A model generated the notes under the pieces. It was not told the origin of the DNA. It saw only the letters and a list, made by a program, of their open reading frames with translations, and did not search any database. Made by a program: the position numbers and the translations under genes. Source: Brachionus manjavacas (Eukaryota > Rotifera > Eurotatoria > Ploima > Brachionidae). Taken from it: a stretch of 64,000 bases of DNA. Below are positions 36,326 to 48,032 of this stretch, piece by piece (the first letter of the stretch is position 1; each line of letters begins with the position of its first letter). The stretch lies in NCBI GenBank assembly GCA_019054805.1, contig JAHQIY010000006.1:5146001-5210000 (forward strand), written 5' to 3'.

Positions 36326-37516
36326 TAAAGCAGCTTTATAAAAATTTCATAAAAATATTAATCTAATTAATAAGTGCATTAGTTTTTAAAATTAATTTAA
36401 ATAAAAAATGAAATTTTAATAACAAATCTTGGTATTTATTCCTTTATTAAATTGAAAAGTATTTTAGCAAAATTGAACTTGATCTTCAAATTTAAAATGG
36501 GATTAAAAGATTATTAGAAAAAAATGAAACGAAAACTTTAACTCTAAATTTAAAAAAATTGTCACAAAAAGATTTGTAAATGGGACACAAGTAAATAAAC
36601 CTTTAAAGACTGGCGAGAATCTAACGATTTAATATTTGCATAGGGTTAAATCCAAAAATAGATATAAAAAAACACATAACTATGACAACAACCAGTAGGA
36701 CAAGATAAAACAAAAATGATCCAAAATTAAGTTGTAGTTTATTCATGAATATGAATAGATAAACTTGAATTTTTGTTAAAATCTCATGCTAAAGATTATA
36801 AACTTTATTGTTTATTCATTACTTAGAATATTTTTGAGTCATTAATTCAAATCCATCTCTAAAGCTTAGTACCTAGAAAAACAAAAAAAAACCAAAAGAG
36901 AACTAAAGTTTCCACAATTAGAAAAAAAAATAAAGAAATTTAAAAGTTTTTCAGAAAATTGCGTAAAAATTGGCGTTCTTGGACCATTGCTATATAAGCA
37001 ATTATTATAAATTAGAATCAAATGGACTTTGTTAATGTACTGCGCAGTCTTGGCGTTTCCAGAAAACACAGTAAGCACAACGATGATCTATTTGTAGACA
37101 GACTTAATCACAGATACACCGTGGCTATCATTATCGCATTCGCTCTTGTTGTAACCATGAGCCAATATGGCGGAAATCCAATCAATTGCTGGTAGAACAT
37201 TGATGCTTTCAAAATAATTTGAAAAATTAAAATATCTTTCTCTAGGGTTCCAGGACATTTCACCGGAAATTATGCCACTTATGCTGACAATATATGGTAA
37301 TTTTTAAGAATATTTAACATTAAATAACAAAAAAATATTTTGTTGATTTAAAAAATAGTTGGGTCTCAAGTACGTATAACATACCACTAAACGAAGAATT
37401 GCCATTAAACGAAATAGAGAGGAAGGTAAAACTGTTGAAATACTATCAATGGACACCATTTATACTTTTATTCCAAGCTCTACTATTCTATTTACCACGA
37501 ATGATTTGGTAATGAT
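36326..37516 (+). repeat. Innexin duplication unit A (5' flank to intron 3)
   Basis: This block is the near-identical reverse complement of 45940-47128 and, from 36904 on, a direct copy of 47917-48535. It holds about 700 bases of innexin 5' flank and exons 1-3. Homology stops inside intron 3, where LINE sequence begins. Confidence 0.85.
37022..37508 (+). pseudogene. Innexin copy A, truncated after exon 3
   Basis: Exons 37022-37191, 37246-37296 and 37359-37508 are identical in layout and practically in sequence to copies B and C, encoding residues 1-123 plus part of W124. They cover the N-terminus, transmembrane segment 1, the first extracellular loop (PINCWVPGHF, DNICWV), the innexin signature YYQW (102-105) and segment 2. 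The donor GTAATG at 37509 is intact, but the sequence changes within about ten bases to a LINE fragment and exon 4 is absent on this strand. Only a truncated product could be made. The same exons' antisense also gives an open frame, which is not a gene. Confidence 0.85.
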
Positions 37517-37518
37517 TT

Positions 37519-38110
37519 TAACAAAGTAAACCAAATGTTAGGTCGCATCAGGAAACCATTCGCTCGTTTTGTTTGTAAGTTATTTAGATCCGTGTATTAA
37601 ACTTTTGTTCGTCCTCTTTTAAAATTTGCGTATGGCTTTCAATTCTTAAGTCTGAATTTTTTTCTTCAATTAGAAACAAACCGTATGAAAGCAGATTGAA
37701 GGCTTTGTACATTCCAAATCTGTTAGAAAGAAGAAAAAGAGGTGATCTAATTCAATATAATGCTTGGAATAGAATTGGTTGAAAAAAGCAACAATTTTAA
37801 TATCACAAAAAGTCACTGCTTCAAATATCACAAAGAAATTTCGAAGCTCCAGTATCCAGAGATAACTTTTTTTTCAACAGAACCGCTAGCATATGGAACT
37901 CGCTGCCAAATCAATTATTTGAAATCCCCAATGTTAACAGCTTTAATTGAATCTGTGTTGTTCAAAAAATCAGCATTCATTCAAATTATTTTACAAATAA
38001 TAAAAATAATAATAAAATTAATAAATAAAACTACAACAAGCAAGCTTGCGGAGACAACCTGCTAGGAGGTAGCCTATGGTGGCACATTAAGCTATACAAG
38101 GAAAATTACA
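37519..38110 (+). pseudogene. Decayed LINE fragment inside innexin intron 3
   Basis: Same family as the relic at 2664-3600: MLGRIRKPFARF, CKLFRS, RPLLKFA, an MLGIELVEKSNNFNITK stretch, HCFKYHKEISKLQ, then a shared 3' region (ACAACCTGCTAGGAGGTAGC, 38056-38075). The fragment is 5'-truncated at the same ORF2 region, has deletions and frameshifts, and replaces the remainder of innexin copy A. Confidence 0.75.
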
Positions 38111-38880
38111 AAAATACAATAACTTAAATGTTATTTACAGTATTAGGTAAGAAAGAGATTAAAAACAATATAATCATAAAATATTTACTCGGATAAAAAT
38201 ATTTTTTCTTTTACTTTTCAGCACAACAAATAATAAAAAAAATTCCTTCATTTTTCAATTCAAAAGTAAAAATTTCAATTATTTTTTGTAAATAATAGGA
38301 GATTCTATCCTAAAATGAAACAATTAAATTTTGTGGTCCAAAATAAAACGGTTCAAAATTTAAACAACTACATTTGTTCCAAATTTAAAAGAGAAAATTA
38401 AAAATCCTATTTTTATACATTTCAACTTTTAACTATTTAAATTTCAACAGTCCTATTGTCTAACGTTTAAAATTCAAACAAATACAAATAATTTAAAGTT
38501 AACTATTTCAAAAACTTATTATTTTTTTTTGCGTTTACATAAATGACTGCATTTGGCGTAACTATTGAAGAATTTTGATATTCACAAAGATTTGTAGAGA
38601 ATTTTGAATCTTTTTCATAGTTGGAATAGTTCTGAATCAGGTTGGTCTGAGGCGGATTTGAGTCCTGATAACAATTTTTCGTTTTGTGACATTGGATACT
38701 GTAAAACTGAAGACGCTTTTTATACATTAAGAAGCAAAAACTTAATACGACATGGTGTTTCAGGAAGAATTAAAACAGTGTTTATTATCAGTGTGCTTCG
38801 CAGGTATCACGATCTGTGACATTAAAAACACATTAATGATCTGAGACATCAACATCAACTGAGAATCTTATTTTACAAGA
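38111..38880. other. AT-rich sequence between LINE relic and MULE relic
   Basis: No supportable gene. The part from about 38600 may be the upstream, pre-catalytic region of the MULE element, but no FLYWCH zinc finger is clearly readable. Confidence 0.4.
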
Positions 38881-38889
38881 CGAGTATTA

Positions 38890-39600
38890 AATTACTAATG
38901 ATAAAAAAGATTTTTGTTATTTGATAGCAATGATGAAGACCGGTTGGTTTGTCATTGTTCCGATGTTGGTTTAGAAATTTTTTCAGCATGCGAATGGTGG
39001 TACGCTGATGCAACATTCAGTGAATGTACAAGTATTTATTATCAGGTGTTTTGTATTCATGGTTGGTTTCGTAACACTATGTTGGTTTGTGTCTATGGTT
39101 TAATGAAAAAAAAAAAATTTGAGTCATACAAAAAGTTTTTGGATCTTCCTAGATCAAGTGCTTTAAAATTAAATCCATCTATTAAGTTAAACCCAACTAG
39201 AATTACAACAGACTTTGAGTAAGCAATGATTAAAGCTTTTGAGTACACTTTTCCAAATACCCGTGTATCAGGTTGTTGGTTTCATAATACTCAATGTATA
39301 GCCCTTAAGTGTAATAACTTAAGTTTCAAAATTAGACTCCAGTCAGATCACCAATTTAGATTATGGATCGACAAATTCTACTCAATGTCTTTGTTGCCTA
39401 TCGCTAAATTAAATGATGGGTTATTGGAAATAGAAAATACAATGCCTGACGGGGCTAAGCCTATTTTTGACTATCTTCTCTCAACATGGATCCTTGGTAA
39501 TTATCCGTTGGCTTTTTGGAAAGACTAAAAATCATCTTGAGGGCTTTTACAGCAAAATAACGCGAAACCTCGGCTCTACTCATCCGAATATTTATAAGCT
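38890..39600 (+). pseudogene. Mutator-like (MULE) transposase remnant
   Basis: Two consecutive frames separated by one stop (39222) read as a MULE transposase core: CEWWYADATFSECTSIYYQV with the first catalytic Asp in the DATF context, FCIHGWFRNTMLVCVYGLM, KKKFESYKKFLDL, then ITTDFE with the second Asp, AFEYTFPNTRVSGCWFHNTQ matching the conserved GCxFHxxQ block, and PDGAKPIFDYLLSTWI. In-frame stops at 39222 and 39526, and no terminal inverted repeats were seen. It is a dead DNA transposon. Cut-and-paste transposition is the role of the intact family. Confidence 0.72.
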
Positions 39601-40009
39601 AATTAAGTTTTTTCATACTTAGAGTCAAACGTATCAGTGGATTACGAAACCATTAAACTTAGAAGAGAAGAACTTAGGCCCAGAAAGACAAAGGCAAAGT
39701 GATTGAGAAAGAGAATTTAAAGCTTTACAAAGTTAATTTATAAACTTTTTTCTATTATTTTATTTATTTTAATTTTAAGTTTAAGGCCGTCAGTCGACCA
39801 ATGCTAGCGCGCTGTTAAATAAAGCGTGCTATACCGCAGAATTGTGAAAAACAAGTCTAAAAAAATAAAAAAAGAGTTTGAAAAATTGCATAAAAAGAAA
39901 TATAAAAAAAAAATAGAGCTATTTTATGCACAGTATTAAAAAATAAAAATAAATATAAGTTTAAGATTTCTTTAAGTGAAATTTAAGATTTCAAAGCTTT
40001 TCTTCGCTA
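39601..40009. other. AT-rich filler between MULE and LINE relics
   Basis: Includes GGCCGTCAGTCGACC and an AAATAAAG tail at 39784-39830 that resembles a LINE end; otherwise nothing. Confidence 0.4.
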
Positions 40010-42110
40010 TTGATCCACGATCCTTCGAGTCAAATATTTTCTTCAACACCCCCACTTGCTCGTCCTCTCTCTCACACCTCTTCGTCCACTTCGTCCTTTA
40101 TCATATATTTTTTCATTGCACATGCTTCTGGTGAGTTCTTGCCTGGGTTAAAGTCCAATATGTATGTTATTTTGTATATCTCGCTCACAATATCATCCTT
40201 GATGTCAATTGTCTCCAAATATTTTAGTAAAACTTGTTAAACAATTTTGATCCAATCTTAAGTAGAAGTCTATTTTTAGAAGATCTAGTTTATGCCCAGT
40301 TGTTTCAATATTCATGGCGTTGAAGAGCTTTCTGGTTCTACACCTGGTTGATATTTCCATTAGTTTTTTGACTACATTGCCTTCGAAACGCTTGAGACCA
40401 TTTATATCTCCTTGGTTTAGATGGAACGCTTCGATACCATATAAGAGGATTGGTCTTATGTAGGTCTTGTATAGCTGACCTTTCATTATGGGGTGTAGAT
40501 GATGAGTGTGAAGCCCACTTGTTTTCAACCTACTAATCGATTGAAAAACTAGCCGTTTGCGTTTCTCTAAGTGTTCAGCTATCCGGTCGTCTTCGCTAAT
40601 TTCGAATCCTAGATTACGCATGCTTGGCACCCTGCGGATCACACTGCCGTCAAGCTCTAGCTCATCCCCCCATTCATCGAGCATTGAATCTTTTGATTTC
40701 CTTTTGAACTTGCTATTAAATACCATATAGACTGTTTTGCTTGGATTGTATTTTATACAGTTGTTCTGTCTGCTACACACAGGAACAGCCTCGCCATTCG
40801 TTTTCTCCTACTTTTCCAACACATTCGTTAGGTAAGAAATCGCAAAAGCCATATTCATGAACGATGTTTAGTTGGCATTGTAATTCCAGCTTTGTTGTAC
40901 TAATCAATAGTACGTCGTCCGCGTAGGCGATTACGTCGAGCTTAATTCTTCCTGCATTTAAGCCAGCCTCGTTTTCCTCAATTTGTTCGATAAGATCTTC
41001 CAGGTAAATGGCGAATAGTTTAGGTGACAGTGATCCACCTTGTCTGACTCCATCCGTTGTTTTGAATATGTCCGAGCATTTTACACCATTCATCACGAAC
41101 ATTTGTGACTCCTTGTAATAGTTGATGATGGATACGATTATAGCTGTATTTATGTTTTTCTTCATTAGTTTTGACCACAGTAGATCTCTATTTACCTTAT
41201 CAAACGCTTTTGATGCGTCTATTGCACACACATATAGATGTTTACCAAAAAATTTGCTTAGTTTTATTGCGTGGTTTAGAACGAACACCGCGTGCGGACA
41301 TGATGATCTCTTCTTGAAACCAAACTGCTTGTCTTTGTCGACATATATGCTTTCTATTTCTTTTAAAATTAGTGTTTCATATATATTCGCGTAAACATCC
41401 GATATGCCTGAGGTTGTTAAGGTCGTCGTTTGCTTTATTCTGGTCTTTGATGATTGGTTTTAGTATTGAGACGTTGAAGAAGTAGGGGTTAACCTGGTGA
41501 TTTATCATTTTGCTGTATATTGTCTCTAATATGTCAAACACTATATCATTGTTAGCATATTTCAGCATTTCATTGCTTACCCCGCAGAAACCAACACTTT
41601 TGCCGTTCGGTAGATTTTTCACTATCTGTCTTATCACTCTTTTTCACTATTTTTTTCTATTATATCATTTTCGCGAATTTTGTCAATCCGACTTTTGACA
41701 CCTTTCATTAGGGTTTTGATATTAAGCTGATTCCACGCAGAATTTTAGTATCCTTGGACTCAATTGATGCAGTGTTTTCGTTTCCCAGTCATCCTCCACT
41801 TTACCTTTCTAAATAGATCACGAATCTTCAATAAATCTGGCTATAGGCAAATATGCAGGATTATCAATCTTGTCGACATGATTTATAGAATTTTCGATCA
41901 TAAAGTCTATTGACGCTTCTGTATAATTATAGCTGGCTAACCTGACCAGAATGCAAAATTTTTGTCTGAATGATACTTATTGATAAAGGAAAGCAATATC
42001 CTGGTCAGACATCAATCCCGGTGGATGATCTGATTAGTTGCATTGCCACTTTCAACGATATATGGCTCTGAGATTCCTTTCGCAGACTCAGTCATCCAAA
42101 CTAAAGGTTT
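40010..42110 (-). pseudogene. Non-LTR retrotransposon ORF2 relic (reverse transcriptase)
   Basis: Read on the minus strand: a pre-RT linker (YNYTEASIDFMIENSINHVD, then DNPAYLPIARFIEDS), RT blocks LPNGKSVGFCGVSNEMLKYA, FGFKKRSSCPHAVFVLN, IDASKAFDKVNRDLLWSKL (first catalytic Asp), GVRQGGSLSPKLFAIYLEDL, and YADD (in VIAYADDVLLI, catalytic pair). The thumb/C-terminal part follows with RNLGFEI, LKTSGLHTHHLHPIMKG, YKTYIRPILLYGIEAF and FEGNVVKKLMEISTRCRT. Frameshifts lie near 41395 and 40785 and one stop near 40205. The family differs from the Jockey/CR1-like relics in this window. It is the best preserved RT here but cannot be translated as it stands. Confidence 0.88.
41731..41781. repeat. Short direct repeat, copy 1
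   Basis: TTCCACGCAGAATTTTAGTA and following bases recur at 42798-42849 with one single-base difference near the start. On the minus strand this encodes TKTLHQLSPRILKF of the LINE linker region. Confidence 0.8.
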
Positions 42111-43770
42111 TTCTCGAACCTGATCTCGAAAATTTGATATTAATATGAGGATGTAAATAAATGAGGTATGACTACACGCTCTACATTTCACGATAAAATC
42201 ATCCTAATTTTCTCTGATTAATTTTTTATGAATTTCATTTTTTTTTAATTAATTTTTTTAAATTGAATTAAAAAATTAAGAGTTACATGAAAGATTAAAT
42301 CTAAAGCAAAATATGAATTTTTTCCTGTGATGGATGTTCAAGAATTGTTTCGAGTCCTCTTTATCATTTCTCATTCTCTTAATCTCTCTTTCTTTTGAAT
42401 CAATTAATATAAACTTAATTAAAAAAATTTTAATTTAATATTCAGCATTTAAAGTTTAAAACTGTTTTTATTTTGATCGAAAGAATTTAATTAATTTAAA
42501 AAAATAAATAATCTAAATAATAGCTGCTGATCTTTAACTGTAAAAGATTCTGATTTTTTTTATAAAGAGACCATTGCGCCAACTTCTACCAAATTATTAA
42601 TTCTCGAAATGCATTGATGCACACAATCATTTAAATTAAAATCTATACTAAATAAAGGTATATGTCTTAGTGCGGCATTCCTACAATTGCTTGATTTAAT
42701 CATTTCTATTTTCCAATATAATTTTCTTCAAATGATCATAAAATTCTAAATTTTGAGGATCAATTCTCAGACTATGTGAAAAAAAAAAACTTTGAATTTC
42801 CACGCAGAATTTAAGTATCCTTGGACTCAATTGATGCAGTGTTTTCGTTGTAGAAAGAGAATTTAAAGTATCAAGATTAAAAACTTGAAAACTATGTTCA
42901 AAACTATGTTATGTTTTAAAACGCCTCAAGTGTAATAAACTTAAATTTTTAGACTTTTTTTATCTAAATTGTATTGTTTAGTTAGAGCAATTTTTTGAAA
43001 TAACTTAAGTTCTATGCTTAAGTTCTATGACATAAAAGGTAAGTAACTTCCAATTACTTAAACTGGTTTGTATCTTTAATTGTCTTTAAAAATACTGCAA
43101 TATGCTTTTATGCACCTTTTTTACCTAAAATAATTTAATTGTGTAAAAAAAAGACAAAAATAAAGTATCAATAAGATTGAAAAAAAATTAAAGACTACTC
43201 GATCCATTTAAAAAATTAAATTTTCGGCTTTTCAGTTTATCTTCTCAATAGGTTTAAGAAAAATGTTCTGATTCAAGTGGTTTTAAAACACTATTTTACC
43301 ATAATTTGGCTAAATATTTAAGAACGAAATTTAAGAAAAATGACTCAAGAAATTTAAAATACTATCTAAGGAAAAGTGAAATACTTGAAACCTTTATGAA
43401 TATTTTTATACAAGAATAATAATATATTTGGTGATAAAAGGATTAATGTTGAAGCTTGCAGCATTCAAGCTTGTTATATTCAATACTATCAATTTGATTT
43501 TAACAGATTTTGAAAAAAAAATACATAAATTTAATTTAAATATTTCAATTTTTTACTTTTTTTAATAATTATTTTTTCAAAATTAATTATATTTATAAAT
43601 AAAATTCGATTAAAATTACTTTAATTTTCACCTAATTTCAAAATCTTTATTTTTCTTTATTATTCTAAGATTATATTTAGCTTCAGCCTCAACAAGTCTT
43701 AATTGAAAACTACAAAGTACTATTAAATATTTGAAAATGAAGAAATTTATATTCTTGTATGAGAGCCCTT
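42111..43770. other. AT-rich stretch, mostly unassigned
   Basis: Contains the second copy of the LINE-linker repeat (42798-42849). The rest has no supportable gene. Confidence 0.4.
42798..42849. repeat. Short direct repeat, copy 2
   Basis: Copy of 41731-41781; a stray piece of the same LINE family or a rearrangement footprint. Confidence 0.8.
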
Positions 43771-43960
43771 TTTTTTCATCACTGCTTTCAAATGCCATAA
43801 CCGATATTTTACTTTCATACAAGATTTTATTTTCATTGTAGATAGTTGTATTGCATTTTTTCGAATGTCTTATAAAATTCGAGATGTTACAAGCCAAGTA
43901 GTTGACGATTTCATCACATGATGTACATTTTGCATAAGTGCATAATTTTTTTTCTCAAAT
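43628..43960 (-). pseudogene. BED-type zinc finger fragment, probably transposon derived
   Basis: The minus-strand frame contains CTSCDEIVNYLACNISNFIR followed by HSKKC, the Cx2C...Hx3C spacing of a BED finger, then a short AT-rich tail (to 43628) without a transposase core. BED fingers of this style occur in hAT and related transposases. The fragment is carried along in the other duplication arm at about 50480-50638, where the end is deleted. No start or splice context was found that would make it a gene. Confidence 0.5.
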
Positions 43961-44686
43961 TTGCTTTAATTATTAAAAAAGTAGAATTAAATAATAAAAT
44001 TAATTTTATTTATTTTTAATTTATAATTATAAAAGTCTGTATTTGACTTCGACTTTTAATGATTCTGACTTTAAAGTTTGACTTTTGATCAACTCCTGGT
44101 TGGTTTCCATCATTTTTACCATTAGTTCAAAATTTAAAAAAAAATTTTAATTGTTAAACTTTTGAACATACTGGTATTGCTCGATTCATTGAAATAATTC
44201 AATTTTCGGCTTTTCAGTTTGTTTAAAAAAAATTAGAAAAAATGTTTCTTTTGAATTTAACCAAATTTTGTATATATGTAAATTAATTTTCAAGATGGAA
44301 ATTCAACTAGGATGATACACTATTATGATTCAGTGAGTTATATTTTGTTACAAGCTGTTAAGTTTTCAAAAAAATCAAGTTAGATTCTGATAAAAAATTT
44401 ATTTTAGGTATAAAATAAAGTTGAATGTTTAATTTTTTAAAATTGAAGAAATTTCGATTATAAATTTCGATATTTTGTTATTAATAAAAATTTACTGAAA
44501 AATTTAAAGCAATAATTTCTACAAATCTTAAAATAATTTAAAAAAGAATTAAAAAATTAATTTTAATTCTAGTGTTTGTGATCGGTATCTTTAGCAGTTC
44601 TAACTCAAAATTTGAAAATAATTATTTTGAAAAATTACATAAAGACTATTAAATAGGAAAAAAAAACGAATTAAGAATTTAAGCTT

Positions 44687-44692
44687 TTTATT
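44687..44692 (-). terminator. Polyadenylation signal of innexin copy B
   Basis: AATAAA (minus strand) about 83 bases after the stop. Confidence 0.6.
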
Positions 44693-44774
44693 GATTGTAA
44701 ATTAATTTAGGCCTTTTAAACAAAAAATGAGTGAAAATTTTAAACGCAAAATATCAAACTAAAAGTTTGCTAAA

Positions 44775-46442
44775 CTAAGATTGACTATTAAAAGAATTCA
44801 GATCATCACGTAATTCATTACGACGACTTGATCGAATTCCTGCCTTATATACATTGAACAAACTTGAAATCAATTCGGAGACAATAAGATCCTGAGAATT
44901 CCGCGATAACAATCGAAGAGCCAAAACGCCGTCTTCTTTAAGATAATTTTGAACAAAATTCTTGTAAAGACGTTTGTCTTCGAGGCTAAACTCGGATTTT
45001 TTGGCATTTAAAATTGGCGAATTTAAAACATTTAATCTTCGTCTGACATAAACATAGCTTTCATGGGTGTTTATTATCAAAGCATAGGTCCAGTTTATTA
45101 AATCTAGTACATTGAAAATGCTGACCAAGCACAGCCAAAACCAGAGAAAAATAAAAATTTTTTCATTAAAAAGATTAATTGACAAAACACACTGCACCGT
45201 GTATCGATGGACAATGCCCACTTCTCTTATTCTAAAATCACACATTGTAACTCTTGGAAATCTGTTTAGCTGAGTCCAGTCCTCTCCATTCCAAATTTTG
45301 CTAATCACTTCCAATCCAAGTACAAGAAAGTCATTTCCCAAAAAATGATTGAGCATAAACAACTGAATGATCGAATTTAGAGAATAGAGCAGCTTTACGA
45401 ACACAAATAAAGCTAGGAGATAATTTCCGTATCGTTTGCCTTTGGTAATGCAAACAATTTTGGAAAATCTGCGCACTGATCTAAAGAATTTCTTTAACCT
45501 AGACTCTTCTTGTTCCTCATAGATTTCATTTATAACAAATTCGGATGATTCCTCATCTGGCTTGAGATCAACTTGGGACGTTTTGCGCCGAGTGAGTTTT
45601 ATCTCGTCGCGCCTCAAACGCACATCACTAATGTCAATTCTGTCTGGATTTTTGGCAGTTCTAACATAGTTATCAAATAAATTGGTTAAATAATTTATCA
45701 GTTTTTGTTTATCGGCATATCTTGACACGTCTGTATTAAAGTTGTACACAGCATCGACCAAATTTTGAATGTCAAGTCCTGATTTGTCATTTAAAGAACG
45801 CCTTTAAATTTATTAAATACTTTTAAAGTTTATATTAAAATCAAAAATTTAGTCTTTAAAATTTCAACCAATTTTTATTGTTTTTATTTTTCAATTGTTA
45901 TTTTAATTGAAAATTTTGAAATTTTAAATAAAATTTTTTTTTTTAAATCATTACCAAATCATTCGTGGTAAATAGAATAGTAGAGCTTGGAATAAAAGTA
46001 TAAATGGTGTCCATTGATAGTATTTCAACAGTTTTACCTTCCTCTCTATTTCGTTTAATGGCAATTCTTCGTTTAGTGGTATGTTATACGTACTTGAGAC
46101 CCAACTATTTTTTTAAATCAACAAAATATTTTTTTGTTATTTAATGTTAAATATTCTTGAAAATTACCATATATTGTCAGCATAAGTGGCATAATTTCCG
46201 GTGAAATGTCCTGGAACCCTAGAGAAAGATATTTTAATTTTTCAAATTATTTTGAAAGCATCAATGTTCTACCAGCAATTGATTGGATTTCCGCCATATT
46301 GGCTCATGGTTACAACAAGAGCGAATGCGATAATGATAGCCACGGTGTATCTGTGATTAAGTCTGTCTACAAATAGATCATCGTTGTGCTTACTGTGTTT
46401 TCTGGAAACGCCAAGACTGCGCAGTACATTAACAAAGTCCAT
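44775..46442 (-). CDS. Innexin (gap junction channel), complete copy B
   Basis: Innexins form the gap junctions and hemichannels of invertebrates. Minus-strand exons 46442-46273, 46218-46168, 46104-45955 and 45801-44775 join through GT-AG introns to 465 codons, a normal to slightly long innexin. All family marks are present. The N-terminus is MDFVNVLRSLGV. Segment 1 lies at about residues 33-50. Two cysteines in loop 1 sit in NCWVPGHF (C56) and DNICWV (C74), and YYQW is at 102-105 at the start of segment 2. A long basic/acidic cytoplasmic loop follows. Segment 3 (YLLALFVFVKLLYSL), two cysteines in loop 2 (VTMCDF, TVQCVLSINLFNEK), segment 4 (IFIFLWFWLCLVSIFNVLDL) and a C-terminal tail of about 100 residues complete it. 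This is the only undamaged copy of three. Confidence 0.95.
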
Positions 46443-47128
46443 TTGATTCTAATTTATAATAATTGCTTATATAGCAATGGTCCAAGAACGCCAATTTTTA
46501 CGCAATTTTCTGAAAAACTTTTAAATTTCTTTATTTTTTTTTCTAATTGTGGAAACTTTAGTTCTCTTTTGGTTTTTTTGTTTTTCTAGGTACTAAGCTT
46601 TAGAGATGGATTTGAATTAATGACTCAAAAATATTCTAAGTAATGAATAAACAATAAAGTTTATAATCTTTAGCATGAGATTTTAACAAAAATTCAAGTT
46701 TATCTATTCATATTCATGAATAAACTACAACTTAATTTTGGATCATTTTTGTTTTATCTTGTCCAACTGGTTGTTGTCATAGTTTTGTGTTTTTTTATAT
46801 CTATTTTTGAATTTAACCCTATGCAAATATTAAATCGTTAGATTCTCGCCAGTCTTTAAAGGTTTATTTACTTGTGTCCCATTTACAAATCTTTTTGTGA
46901 CAATTTTTTTAAATTTAGAGTTAAAGTTTTCATTTCATTTTTTTCTAATAATCTTTTAATCCCATTTTAAATTTGAAGATCAAGTTCAATTTTGCTAAAA
47001 TACTTTTCAATTTAATAAAGGAATAAATACCAAGATTTGTTATTAAAATTTCATTTTTTATTTAAATTAATTTTAAAAACTAATGCACTTATTAATTAGA
47101 ATAATATTTTTATTAATTAAGCCGCTTT

Positions 47129-47916
47129 AAGTAAAAAAAAAATATTATCCTCGACTTACAGAGGCATATTCAACCAATTTAATATTATTAGTAATGACTG
47201 CATTTAGCGATGTTAGAGGCCCTGCTTTAACAGCGAACAACCATTTTTCTTCTTTTAACTTGGTGTTCGTTTAGAAATCTGCTGCCAGAAAAATTAAATT
47301 AAATAAGTGTCAATTATTCTTTATGTTTCTGTGTTAAGTTTGTTCCAGTTTTGTTATATTCTATTGCTTATAAAATTATGACGAATACCACAGTATTTAA
47401 CTAGTTGTCGATCGATTGCTTTATTACTCTTCTGGTGCAATCAGCTAGACTGTCTGAACCATTAGAAGTAAATTATTGTTTACGAAAAAAAAATTTAAAA
47501 TCAATCAGGTTCGTGATTAATCTTGTACAGCCGGATTAGTTTTTAACGTCTGTGTGTAAAAATCATACCTGAACACGCTCTAGCATTTCGACGTCCCAAT
47601 CTCCAGAATCAAATATATATAAAACAAGAAATTGAGTCAAATTTAAAATTTGAATACAAAATTAAATTAATAGAATTTAGAAAATTAAAATAAATATTAA
47701 TTAGTGATTTTGAAGAATGATCAAAGAAATTTATGCCTCGAAAAAAATATACCTCAAAGACATCCATTCAAAATTGTATTTAAATTTATTGTAATAAATT
47801 TTTTGACCAAAATCAGTCTAATTGTTTTATCAGCCGAAAGGAAAAATAAAAAAATCCATATTGGAAATTTAAAAGAATTATTTCTTGAAGACATTTGACA
47901 CTAATGAAAGCTATGT
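47129..47916 (-). pseudogene. Spacer of the inverted duplication with a LINE trace
   Basis: The unique part of the spacer between the duplication arms. On the minus strand DVEMLERVQ (about 47560-47610) matches the C-terminal LERVQ block of LINE RTs, and further pieces downstream could be the rest of a decayed C-terminus. The open frame at 47704-47898 has no recognisable features. Confidence 0.45.
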
Positions 47917-48032
47917 AAAGTTTCCACAATTAGAAAAAAAATAAAGAAATTTAAAAGTTTTTCAGAAAATTGCGTAAAAATTGGCGTTCTTGGACCATTG
48001 CTATATAAGCAATTATTATAAATTAGAATCAA

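Larger units (their letters stand above)
43771..46560 (-). repeat. Inverted duplication, left arm (innexin copy B)
   Basis: Near-identical reverse complement of 47917-50638. The arm covers the innexin gene from its 5' UTR to about 1 kb beyond its stop. The arms differ by a deletion of about 60 bases in the right arm's 3' flank and few point changes. Confidence 0.88.

Noticed and set aside
36866..37078. Open frame MLTVFSGNAKTAQYINKVHL, seen three times (36866-37078 minus, 46386-46589 plus, 47901-48089 minus)
   Set aside because: It is the antisense of innexin exon 1 and 5' UTR in the three copies, repeated only because the gene is repeated.
39784..39830. GC-richer short segment as a tRNA or structured RNA
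   Set aside because: No cloverleaf or paired stems can be drawn; more like a LINE tail.
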